This document shows positions 1 to 6,304 of a stretch of DNA of 8,498 nucleotides, piece after piece. The stretch covers positions 1 through 8,498 of the forward strand of contig JANXZT010000253.1 in assembly GCA_025355395.1 (NCBI GenBank), read 5' to 3'. A program made the translations under genes and the position numbers. The stretch is from Betaproteobacteria bacterium. GTDB lineage: Bacteria; Pseudomonadota; Gammaproteobacteria; Burkholderiales; Casimicrobiaceae. Each line of letters begins with the position of its first letter. Position 1 is the first letter of the stretch. The notes below the pieces were generated by a model. That model searched no databases. It was not told the DNA's origin and saw nothing but the letters and a program-made list of their open reading frames with translations.

Positions 1-366
1 TACATCGTGTCGATCGCGACGCTGACGATCGCGGCGCGCCTCAAGCGTTTCGATGCCACGCTGGAAGAGGCCGCTTTTAATCTGGGCGCATCGCGCGCCG
101 CCGTGCTGTGGACGGTGACGCTGCCCTACCTCAAGCCGGCGTTGATCGGCGCCGCCGCGATCTCGTTCCTGATGTCGTTCGAGAACTTCAACACGACGCT
201 GATGCTGGTCGGCTCCGACCCGCCGCTAACGATCATGATGTACGGCCGGATGCGCGAGGGTGCGAGCCCGGTGCTCAACGCGGTCAGCTTGTTCCTGATG
301 GTCGCCTCGGCGCTGATCGCGCTGGTTTTGCTGCGGCGGCCAGAACGCGAGGATCGTGGGCGCTGA
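1..366 (+). CDS. ABC transporter permease, PotC-like, C-terminal part
   Basis: This is the 3' end of an inner-membrane permease of the spermidine/putrescine (PotB/PotC, BPD_transp_1) class; the reading frame is open from base 1, so the start lies upstream of the window. The conserved EAA cytoplasmic loop, which docks on the ATPase subunit, is visible as EEAAFNLGASRAAVLW followed by TLPYLKPAL. It is followed by a membrane segment (IGAAAISFLMSF), a short loop, and a last membrane segment (NAVSLFLMVASALIALVLL) with a short basic tail (RRPERED). The SPVLNAVS stretch matches the SPEVNA region of PotC. The substrate cannot be told from this part; polyamine, putrescine-like or other small cations are typical of the family. 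The stop is TGA at 364-366. What follows on the + strand is unrelated opposite-strand debris, so this looks like the last gene of its operon. Confidence 0.9.
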   Translation, partial: YIVSIATLTIAARLKRFDATLEEAAFNLGASRAAVLWTVTLPYLKPALIGAAAISFLMSFENFNTTLMLVGSDPPLTIMMYGRMREGASPVLNAVSLFLMVASALIALVLLRRPEREDRGR

Positions 367-415
367 GGAGTGCGTCCCGGCGCACGCGCGTCAGTAGGTG
401 GCGGCTGGGCGTTCC

Positions 416-541
416 CACGTATTCGTAGCAATGCTCGCCCCAACCGTTTGTGGCAGCGTCGGTTGCGTAACCGATTTCACGCTCGGTAATTGACGGCTTC
501 GTGTAATAAACGCGCGATATCGCGTCCGACAAATTAGGCAT
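416..541 (-). pseudogene. DegT/DnrJ/EryC1-type aminotransferase, N-terminal fragment
   Basis: Only the first 42 or so codons remain. The ATG at 541-539 is preceded by GGAG eight bases upstream. The peptide contains YYTKPSITEREI, then YATDAATNGWGEHCYEYV, which is the characteristic N-terminus of PLP-dependent sugar aminotransferases of the DegT/DnrJ/EryC1/StrS family (KPSIT.lE...dA..nGWGe.cyeYi). After the valine at 416-418 the frame stays open, but family resemblance stops and the fold core, including the PLP lysine, is absent. The ATG overlaps the stop of the upstream C-methyltransferase remnant by eight bases (534-541), the arrangement of a translationally coupled sugar-biosynthesis pair. 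A genuine small protein is unlikely. The family call rests on pattern recognition of a short but distinctive segment. Confidence 0.72.
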
Positions 542-783
542 CTTGAATCTCCAGATGCGGAACGGCAACCGCAAATCGGCCACCCCAGTCGCGCACCACG
601 CTTTGCTGCGCTCTTATCTCGTCGGTGATGTTCCAAGGAAGAATCAACACCATTTCCGGACGCCCGCTCGCGCGCCGATGGAGGCAGGATCGGAATGTGC
701 GATCCCGGCATATATTTCCCCTGCTAGGACGGCGCTGCGTCGCAAACGTAAGGGAGCAAATCGACGGATAACGGATAGGCGTT
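534..783 (-). pseudogene. Sugar C-methyltransferase, decayed C-terminal fragment
   Basis: Two frames have to be joined to read a C-terminal domain typical of SAM-dependent NDP-hexose C-methyltransferases (Methyltransf_14 type). From 783, one frame gives NAYPLSVDLLPYVCDAAPS, then a TAG at 724-726 where the family has lysine (K-QGKYMPGSHIPI), then PPSARERA. Near 660 the frame shifts, and the second frame gives RPEMVLILPWNITDEI, VVRDWGGRFAVAVP and a normal-looking end LEIQDA with TAA at 534-536. The PGSHIPI and LILPWN motifs are hallmarks of this family. Roughly the last 80 of about 400 residues survive; the zinc-binding N-terminal domain and SAM-binding domain are missing. Homology stops at about 784, some 40 bases short of the transposase stop, and I could not find the missing part on the far side of the element. 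The gene is dead. Confidence 0.75.
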
Positions 784-825
784 TCAATCACGCGAACCTG
801 ATTATGGTGGGGTAGGTTGGGTGGG

Positions 826-1635
826 TCAAGCGTCGAGTTTCGGCGGCAACAGGCTGCTCTGCACCGTTGTCGTCGCACTTGCGCGCGCGTGCCGACCCCG
901 TGCGGCATCGCCCGGCAGCAGGCCGCGCCGCACGAAAACGCGCAACAGCCGCTGGTGCACCTGCGCCTGCACCTGGGCGATGGCCTTGGCATCGAGCCCG
1001 GCGGCGGCACTGCAGATGACCCCGCCCGTTGTAGCAGGGTCGAACACGCCGTCGATGATGACACAGTGGAAGTGCAGGTGGGCATTGAGGCTGGAGCCGA
1101 AGCGGTGGATGAAGGCCACCGCGCCGAGGCGCGCCGTGCTCCCGGCGCCTGGACTGTGCGCACGCAGGCATTGCTCCACCACCCGCAGGAACAGGCGCAG
1201 AGCCGCACCCTGGAGATCGGCATCGCGGTGCAGGAAGTAGCGCAGCCGTTTCGGCACCGCGAGCACCCACTGCCGCACCGGCAGTCGCGGCAAGACGTGA
1301 TCCGTGAGATGCGCCGCGGTCGCCACCATGCGCCGAGTGTTGCACGATGGGCAGACGCCGCGCCCCTTGCACGAGAACGCGATCAGGAAGTCGTGCCCGC
1401 AGTCGCCGCACCGCGCCCGCGCGAAGCCGCGGGCCAGGATGCCGCAGTCGAGGTAGCGGCGGAACTCCCGCTCCACATAGTCCGGCACCGACCCCTCGTC
1501 ATCGTGGCCCTCGCGGCAGCCGGCGAGCCAGGTCTCAAGATGTTCCTGGACGCAGCGATAGAGCACGCTCTGGCTCGGGCGGCGTGGCCGATACCGCGTC
1601 GGTGCGCTGCCCCTGGCCCGGCGCTCGACCTCCAT
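826..1635 (-). CDS. IS91-family transposase, C-terminally truncated
   Basis: This is a rolling-circle (HUH/Y2) transposase of the IS91/IS801 type. Residues 1-70 match the family start (YRPRRPSQSVLYRCVQEHLE, then VEREFRRYLDCGILARGFAR). A zinc-binding domain follows with cysteines at 76, 79, 89, 95 and 98 (CGDCG, FSCKGRGVCPSC). Next come VRQWVLAVPKRLRYFL at about 120-135 and the HUH strand LNAHLHFHCVIIDGVF with the H188-x-H190 pair. The family normally runs to about 400-500 residues, with catalytic tyrosine(s) downstream of HUH. Here the match ends around GLLPGDAA (residues 239-245) and an unrelated tail of about 24 residues leads to TGA at 826-828. The catalytic tyrosine region appears to be lost, so the protein is probably inactive. 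The ATG at 1635 begins at the usual family N-terminus. Confidence 0.85.
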   Translation of the reverse strand: MEVERRARGSAPTRYRPRRPSQSVLYRCVQEHLETWLAGCREGHDDEGSVPDYVEREFRRYLDCGILARGFARARCGDCGHDFLIAFSCKGRGVCPSCNTRRMVATAAHLTDHVLPRLPVRQWVLAVPKRLRYFLHRDADLQGAALRLFLRVVEQCLRAHSPGAGSTARLGAVAFIHRFGSSLNAHLHFHCVIIDGVFDPATTGGVICSAAAGLDAKAIAQVQAQVHQRLLRVFVRRGLLPGDAARGRHARASATTTVQSSLLPPKLDA

Positions 1636-2009
1636 GCCTGCCCCCTCCGCTTCGCAGCTCGCGGTTGGGGTTCAGGGTGGGCGGCACGCTGTGCCGGCCG
1701 CCATTGGCCACCGGGATTAGGTCGCGCCGCTGAGGTGAGTTGGCTGAATACCCGGCGGCGGCGTTGGATCGCCAGGCGCCGGTCGCCTCGTCAATGGCCA
1801 CTTACCGGATAATTTCTCGGCAACACCGACCGGCAGCCGGCCCGGTGCGGACGACCGAGTCTCTGCTAAGCAGACCTTCAACGATTCGCACGGGGTGTTG
1901 CCGACGCGCGGCGTGCCGAGGGCATCGCAACGGCAACAGCGACTGCGCTGCGAGGGCTGCACCGTTACCTACCGGCTACCACGGGTGATCCCACCTGAGT
2001 GCAGTGGTG
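1636..2009. other. Gene-free stretch upstream of the transposase
   Basis: I find no credible protein in any frame here; the short open frames are low-complexity Arg/Pro/Ala translations of GC-rich DNA. It lies 5' of the IS91-type transposase, so part of it is probably the left (terIS-side) end of that element, but IS91 elements lack long terminal inverted repeats and I cannot place the boundary. It contains a small hairpin-like repeat (CGGCAC at 1682-1687 against GTGCCG at 1691-1696) and the longer inverted repeat listed separately. Confidence 0.5.
1817..1904. repeat. 12-base inverted repeat around a small palindrome
   Basis: The arms are TCGGCAACACCG at 1817-1828 and GGGTGTTGCCGA at 1893-1904. 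They are reverse complements at 11 of 12 positions and enclose 64 bases. Nearly centred between them is the palindrome TCTGCT-A-AGCAGA at 1862-1874. The nested symmetry could belong to a transposon end, a recombination site or a rolling-circle terminus. Nothing in the sequence decides between these. Confidence 0.5.
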
Positions 2010-2648
2010 TCAAGCTCTCGCCGCGCGATTCATCCCGGTGACTCCACTCGTCACGATTTCGCACCTGGCGGCGCCTTCGCTTGAAGCCTTCGTCCCGGAA
2101 AGATCGCTGCTTCGTGCGGGGCGCAGCTCACCGGTTTCCTGCCAGTAAAGGAAGCTCAGGTAGACGGAACAGTAGCTGCAGCGGCTCTTGTCGTTTCTCC
2201 GGCAGCACGACACGTCGCTCGTGGACCAGCAGGGAACGCCCGAGCAGAATGACGGGCAGTCAGGGTCCTTGCGGCAGTCCTCGTTGATTGAATAGCACGG
2301 CGGTATTCCGTTGCCTTCCATGACAACCAACCTCTTTTCTTGGAGGAGCAGCTTGACCATAAACTCGAAAAGACTGGGCGTATACACAAAACCTTGCCCC
2401 AGGTCAAAAGTGAGGTTCAAGTTCCGGGATTCGGCGTGCGGCAGGGAAAAAGCAATCCCGGCCGCAATGCCTGACCCGTCACGGTGCCCGCAAAAGAGAG
2501 CGGCACGGGAGATTTGCCTAGATCGATCTGCATTGGGAATCTCGGACCGGCGTAAATGCTGGATTTTCGGCAAACTGTCCTTTGGGAAGAAGGGACCGGC
2601 CTTCACGAACGAGGACAAAACCAACCTCTCGCACACGGTCAAATCCAA
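2010..2648 (-). CDS. Cysteine-rich hypothetical protein, possibly a remnant
   Basis: I do not recognise the family. The frame gives 212 residues if it starts at TTG 2648. It stays open back to 2714, immediately after the sulfotransferase stop, with protein-like sequence (ETRILRAFWQGLDL) but no ATG, so the true start may be lost. The middle reads GFVYTPSLFEFMVKLLLQEKRL, a plausible amphipathic helix, followed by a compact block with about ten cysteines: C-YSINED-C, DCPSFC, PCW, CC, then RCSYCSVYLSF. The spacing (DCP ... CW ... C ... CxxCxVY) resembles small Cys-Trp metal-binding modules found in some signalling proteins, so zinc or Fe-S binding is a reasonable guess. The C-terminal 40 residues look non-conserved. 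Base composition is clearly lower in GC than the neighbours (30 of 60 bases in 2341-2400), which suggests a foreign origin. Confidence 0.4.
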   Translation of the reverse strand: MDLTVCERLVLSSFVKAGPFFPKDSLPKIQHLRRSEIPNADRSRQISRAALFCGHRDGSGIAAGIAFSLPHAESRNLNLTFDLGQGFVYTPSLFEFMVKLLLQEKRLVVMEGNGIPPCYSINEDCRKDPDCPSFCSGVPCWSTSDVSCCRRNDKSRCSYCSVYLSFLYWQETGELRPARSSDLSGTKASSEGAARCEIVTSGVTGMNRAARA

Positions 2649-2714
2649 CCCCTGCCAGAACGCTCGAAGGATCCTGGTCTCGTCGGTTGCAGATGTGCCG
2701 GACGTTGATCGCAG

Positions 2715-3104
2715 TCAGCCACCAAAGCGGTAACCGAACGCATCGATGTCGGCCGCATAGAGTTGCTCGACGAGCTTCCGTGTTTCGTCATCGTAATGCT
2801 CGACGTAGAGCGCGTGATTCGTCTTGAAAACGTGCGGCAGCGCCCTGGCTTCGATCTGCAATCTCGAACATACCTCGTCGAAGCCGCTCTAAAGGCTCTC
2901 GAATCTGCCCACGAAGTCCACGGCAACGGCGCCATCGATGCTCAGCCGATCGAGCTGTGGCAGCAGCGCCTCGTCCTCGAGCCACGGCGCCGCCTGGGAT
3001 AGCCGGATCCGGTTCTTCAATCTCCACAGAAATTCGGGAAAACCGTAGTCGAACAGGCGCTGGTGGTCGCGGCTCCAGTGATACCTGGAAACCAGCGAGT
3101 CCCA
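2715..3104 (-). pseudogene. Sulfotransferase-family protein, broken C-terminal part
   Basis: One frame, read through a single stop, gives about 128 residues with the look of carbohydrate sulfotransferases (Sulfotransfer_2 type). It starts WDSLVSRYHW, equivalent to the RNPWDRLVS.Y region that binds the 3'-phosphate of PAPS. It continues with AAPWLEDEALLPQLDRL, then VAVDFVGRFESL, then LPHVFKTNHALYVEHYDD, KLVEQLYAADID and FGYRFGG. The VDFvGRFE, LPH.n and Y.dDIe.FGY.F motifs are family signatures. An in-frame TAG at 2889-2891 sits where the family has Glu or another residue (FESL-*-SGFDEV), consistent with a single GAG-to-TAG change. Another stop at 3105-3107 precedes the Trp, and the N-terminal 5'-phosphosulfate-binding loop is not found upstream. 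The final stop is TGA at 2715-2717. The natural substrate was probably a glycan. Confidence 0.72.
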
Positions 3105-3197
3105 TCAGACGGGCAATGGGCCAATCAACTGCGTCACGGCGAACGCGTCACGCGGGCGCCGGCGACGAACCTGGGGCGCAGTAACACCTTATCAGCG

Positions 3198-4154
3198 TCA
3201 GCGCCGCGGGTCGGCCTGCTCGGCGATGAAGGTCAGTACCAGGTGATCGCCGCAGGCGTCGAAGTAGTAGTCGTCGACGAACTTCTTTCCGTCGGCCTTC
3301 ACGCCTTCGGCTCTCACCTGCCCGGCACCGGGCTTATTCCAGGGGTCACTCGGCGTGCCCGGGTTGAGAAAGCGGTCGGCGAAGACGGCGAAGTCGGCAT
3401 CGATGCCGTCCAGCCCGCGGATCGCCGCGACCTGCTTGGCGTCGAAGCCCATCGCCGCGAGCAGCGCTTTGAGATTCTTCTTATGTGCCGCATCGCGTAA
3501 CGCCACGTACGCGGCGGTCACCGCCTGCTCGGTCGGCTTGGGCGTGGTCGCGGCCAACTTCCGCTTTTGCTCCTGGTCCCCAGCGCTTATTTCGTCGACC
3601 TTGGGGCTCGATAACGGCAGATCGAACTCGAATCGGCCGTACTCCCTGTGCAGGAAATTGCCGGCCGCACGACCGGCGTCGATCCGTAGCGTGCTCGACC
3701 AGGCGCGGCCGCCGCTCAGATCGGTGAGGCCCCCGGCGAACGCGCGGGCCGCAGCGAAATATTTCGATCGGCCGCGGGCGTCGAGCGTCACTTCGCCATA
3801 GCTGGCATTGCGCAGTTTCGACAGTGCTCGCGCCTGCGTCAGCGGACAGACCGAGTCGACGAGCATCGGCGAGGCGATGGGCTTGCTCGCGACGTAGACG
3901 ACGGTGCCACCGCCGCCGGCGGCCGGGTAGGCGATTCCGTCGACCAAGTCGAACTCGCCGAGGTTGATTTCCTTGATGTGGCCCTTCACCGTAGCGGGAT
4001 ATGTGTACGGCGGGACCTTTTCCTCCACGACCTTTTTCGCGAGTGCGGCCGCCCCTTTTTCCAACGCGCCGGGAGACGACTCTTCCTTGCCGCAGCCCGA
4101 CATCGAGAGCGCAGCGGCGCATGCTACAACAGCATGAAGACAAAAATTTCTCAT
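3198..4154 (-). CDS. Outer-membrane-type lipoprotein of unknown function
   Basis: The protein has 318 residues with a lipoprotein signal: a basic start (MRNF), a hydrophobic stretch and a lipobox-like MSGC with the lipidated cysteine at residue 21, followed by Gly, so outer-membrane sorting is expected. The ATG at 4154 is chosen over upstream in-frame codons because it gives this signal and has AAGGAAA about ten bases upstream. The mature part appears to have two domains. Residues 50-190 are beta-rich and contain GHIKEINLGEFDLVDGIAYP and GRFEFDLPL. Residues 205-315 have a helical start (EQAVTAAYVALRDAAHKKN) and strand-rich end (YYFDACGDHLVLTFIAEQ), suggestive of an NTF2-like or DUF4878-like fold. 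I recognise no characterised function. It is the last gene of the four-gene set, 43 bases after the upstream gene. Confidence 0.85.
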   Translation of the reverse strand: MRNFCLHAVVACAAALSMSGCGKEESSPGALEKGAAALAKKVVEEKVPPYTYPATVKGHIKEINLGEFDLVDGIAYPAAGGGGTVVYVASKPIASPMLVDSVCPLTQARALSKLRNASYGEVTLDARGRSKYFAAARAFAGGLTDLSGGRAWSSTLRIDAGRAAGNFLHREYGRFEFDLPLSSPKVDEISAGDQEQKRKLAATTPKPTEQAVTAAYVALRDAAHKKNLKALLAAMGFDAKQVAAIRGLDGIDADFAVFADRFLNPGTPSDPWNKPGAGQVRAEGVKADGKKFVDDYYFDACGDHLVLTFIAEQADPRR

Positions 4155-4197
4155 CGTTCGTTTTCCTTTTCGACGATCGCATCCTTGCAGGTCAACG

Positions 4198-4758
4198 CTA
4201 CTGCTTGAATTCCTTGAACAGCCTGACGTTGAACTCGACGTCGACCTTCGGGCCGCCGGCCGCAGCGTCGTCGATCGCAAGCCTGCCGGCAAGATGCCGG
4301 GCATCATTCGCGCGCGCGGCGAATGCACCGGGCTCCACGGTCCCCGAGTACTGCACTTTCTGGCCATTCAACGCGATCCAGTAATTCAGGCGCGGGCTGA
4401 CTTCGAAGTCCACGGTCATTCCCTCGGTGACCTGGCCGTCGGCGCAGCTGATCGTCTTGCAGTCCTGGATCGCGGCGCCGATGTCCTTGGCCGAAAGGAA
4501 CAGGCGGCGAACCGTCTTGCCCGGATCCGCCGAGTAGGGTCCCTTCACGAGCCACGCGTACTTCAGCGTCGCCGTCAACGCGCCCGCGCGCGACTTGTAC
4601 ACAATCGCGCCCTTCGCGTCGACGCCCTCGGCGACCAGAACGGCCGCCGATACGCCCGCCGCAGCGGTTCCTTGTGCGGCCGCCGCGATGCCGACGCCGG
4701 AACACCACACGCCGATCGCCAGAATCAACCACGCGCCGGGCCGCATGCCCTCGCTCAT
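4198..4758 (-). CDS. Exported protein of unknown function
   Basis: A 186-residue protein with a signal peptide (WLILAIGVWCSGVGIAAAA, likely cleaved after about residue 28), so probably periplasmic. The mature part looks beta-rich: TATLKYAWLVKG, KTVRRLFLSAKDI, a C-x4-C pair at residues 100 and 105 (DCKTISC) that could form a local disulfide, then TVDFEVSPRLNYWIAL, and a C-terminal KVDVEFNVRLFKEF. I do not recognise the family. Two starts are possible: ATG 4758, used here, or ATG 4746, which has GAGCGAGGG directly upstream and removes four residues; the signal peptide survives either way. It lies 59 bases after the membrane-protein gene and 43 before the lipoprotein gene, on the same strand, so co-transcription is likely. 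Confidence 0.82.
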   Translation of the reverse strand: MSEGMRPGAWLILAIGVWCSGVGIAAAAQGTAAAGVSAAVLVAEGVDAKGAIVYKSRAGALTATLKYAWLVKGPYSADPGKTVRRLFLSAKDIGAAIQDCKTISCADGQVTEGMTVDFEVSPRLNYWIALNGQKVQYSGTVEPGAFAARANDARHLAGRLAIDDAAAGGPKVDVEFNVRLFKEFKQ

Positions 4759-4817
4759 ACGAATCTGTCCGGTTTGTTGGACGCCACGTTGACGCAGCCG
4801 ACGATGAACGAGCGTGC

Positions 4818-6185
4818 TCATTCCCACTGCGTAAGAAAGCGGCTCGCCATGCGTCGCGTCGCGGCACTGGCCGCCGCATCGGCCGCCGCCTCCTGCGCCG
4901 CCGGCACGAAAACGTGGTGCACCGCGCCCAGGTCCGCCAGCTTGTCGCGCTCGAGATGGGTGAAGAGCTCCAGGCGCTTGGCGTCGTCGAGCGCGCGCGT
5001 CTGGATCGTGATGGTGTCCGTGAGTGCGGCGCTCGCGGCTTCCTTCGATGGGAGCGGCGCGGTGGGCGGAACGAACTTGAAACGGCCGAACGTATCGGCA
5101 TAGACGCTTTCGCCGACGCGCCAGGCGAGACGCTCGCCGTTGATGAGCGTCGCCGCCTCGGGGTCCGACGCCACGAGACGATCGGAGCGACCGATATCGG
5201 CGAACGCTTCGCCGACGATGTAGGCGGTGTCGTGACTGAAAAAAGCCAGTGCCTTGGGAAAGCCGTCCATCCACCAGGGCAGCGTCAACAGCGGCAGCGC
5301 CGATACGATCCACCGTCCCGCCGGCGCCATCCCCGATATCAGAGGCAACAGCGCCATCCCCTTGAACCAGATGTAGAACCCGATGCCGATGCCCACCACC
5401 ACGGCGGGCCAGGACACGCCCTCGTCCAGACGTCGCTCCACGATGCCCGTCGGCAGCGCCTCCGCCGGCTTGGCGGGGTCGAACGCCAGCGGCAATATCG
5501 GCGGCGGCGCGGTCCAGCCGAAGATCGCGTCGTCGACGGGGAGGTCGAGCTCGAGGCGCAGCCAGGCGAGTTGTGTTTTTGCCGGCCATTTTTGATGCAT
5601 GAATGTATGCGCGGGGTTCGCCGCCAGCCACTGCAGGGTCGAGGCGGCGAGACGTATCTCGGGCATGACGAAGCCGCGCTCGTCGCGCGCCCAGGCGAAG
5701 CGAACGCCCTTCGTAATAACGCGCATATCGGCCAACGTGTAAGAATCGTTGAAGCCGACGCGGGTACCGCAAAATGCCCGGCGGATCGGCGCCCCCCAGT
5801 CGCCGCCATATTCGGTGACGACGCACGGCGTCGCATTGGTGCTGGCGCGCCAGAACTCGGGGTTGCGCACGTCTTTCGCGTCGAATTCGAGCGCGAGCCA
5901 GCTGTCGACGATCCGGGCGTCGACGTGGCTGGTCAACTTCTTGTATTCATAGGCCCGGACCCACACATTCGGACCGAACTGCCAGGCAATCAACAGGAAA
6001 ATGCCGGAGAACGCGAGGAGTCCGACGGCCAGCAGCGTGTAGACACGACCGGACGCTCCGAGCGCAACCTCGGCGACCGCACGTTTCGCGATGGCCACCG
6101 GAATGTCGTCGGACTTTTCGTTCGACGTCTTCGATGCGCGCCGAGCCGGCTTCGCATCGTCTTCCGGTCTTTCCTTCTCGGGCAT
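4818..6185 (-). CDS. Membrane protein with large extracytoplasmic loop, function unknown
   Basis: This 455-residue protein starts at an ATG with GGAGG nine bases upstream. A charged N-terminus (about residues 1-45, rich in Lys/Glu/Asp/Arg) is followed by a first membrane segment at about 49-69 (TLLAVGLLAFSGIFLLIAW). A polar region of about 190 residues then precedes two closely spaced hydrophobic segments at about 259-282 (AVVVGIGIGFYIWFKGMALL) and 291-306 (WIVSALPLLTLPWW). The C-terminal 150 residues are soluble, end in an Ala-rich helix and finish RFLTQWE. The loop has two cysteines, at 121 and 139, that could pair if it is periplasmic. With the positive N-terminus inside, the loop faces outward and the tail also ends outside. 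No enzyme motif or known domain is evident. It is the second gene of the set, between small exported proteins, so it may be their membrane anchor. Confidence 0.85.
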   Translation of the reverse strand: MPEKERPEDDAKPARRASKTSNEKSDDIPVAIAKRAVAEVALGASGRVYTLLAVGLLAFSGIFLLIAWQFGPNVWVRAYEYKKLTSHVDARIVDSWLALEFDAKDVRNPEFWRASTNATPCVVTEYGGDWGAPIRRAFCGTRVGFNDSYTLADMRVITKGVRFAWARDERGFVMPEIRLAASTLQWLAANPAHTFMHQKWPAKTQLAWLRLELDLPVDDAIFGWTAPPPILPLAFDPAKPAEALPTGIVERRLDEGVSWPAVVVGIGIGFYIWFKGMALLPLISGMAPAGRWIVSALPLLTLPWWMDGFPKALAFFSHDTAYIVGEAFADIGRSDRLVASDPEAATLINGERLAWRVGESVYADTFGRFKFVPPTAPLPSKEAASAALTDTITIQTRALDDAKRLELFTHLERDKLADLGAVHHVFVPAAQEAAADAAASAATRRMASRFLTQWE

Positions 6186-6248
6186 GCTCGAGAACCTCCG
6201 GGTCGGTCAGTGCTCGACAAACCTTGGCGGGCGAGGCGAGGAGGAATC

Positions 6249-6275
6249 CCGGCGATGCGAAGTTCGCGTCGCCGG
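6249..6275. repeat. Strong hairpin between two genes of the envelope set
   Basis: CCGGCGATGCGAA (6249-6261) faces TTCGCGTCGCCGG (6263-6275), with one central base and a single mismatch (a G-T or A-C pair in RNA). Folded as RNA it would give an 11-base stem with a five-base loop. No T-run follows on either strand, so it is not a classical intrinsic terminator. It could be an attenuator, an mRNA-stabilising or processing element, or a dispersed repeat. Confidence 0.6.
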
Positions 6276-6289
6276 AATCCGCGCCCGAT

Positions 6290-6304
6290 CCCGCCAAAAG
6301 CGGG
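6290..6304 (-). terminator. Weak hairpin abutting the stop codon
   Basis: Reading the - strand, CCCGC-TTTTG-GCGGG begins directly after the TAG of the upstream small exported protein (6305-6307). The stem is only five pairs and no T-run follows, so any termination would be partial. Together with the larger hairpin just downstream it may adjust expression of the first gene relative to the rest of the set. Confidence 0.3.

Noticed and set aside
370..385. Terminator after the permease (GTGCG/CGCAC)
   Set aside because: The stem is only five pairs and has no T-run, which is expected by chance in GC-rich DNA.
817..1812. A 331-codon open frame on the + strand
   Set aside because: It is the antisense shadow of the IS91-type transposase, which has clear zinc-finger and HUH motifs on the other strand.
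1535..1962. Short - strand open frames upstream of the transposase
   Set aside because: They are Pro/Arg/Gly-rich, lack a ribosome-binding site and resemble no family I know; they are probably non-coding element flank.
3198..4367. A longer lipoprotein gene starting at 4367
   Set aside because: The extra 71 codons overlap the upstream gene in another frame and would bury the lipoprotein signal peptide.
4198..5826. A single 542-codon - strand frame covering the exported protein and much of the membrane-protein gene
   Set aside because: The upstream part is an Arg-rich out-of-frame translation of the membrane-protein gene. The real gene starts at the signal peptide at 4758.
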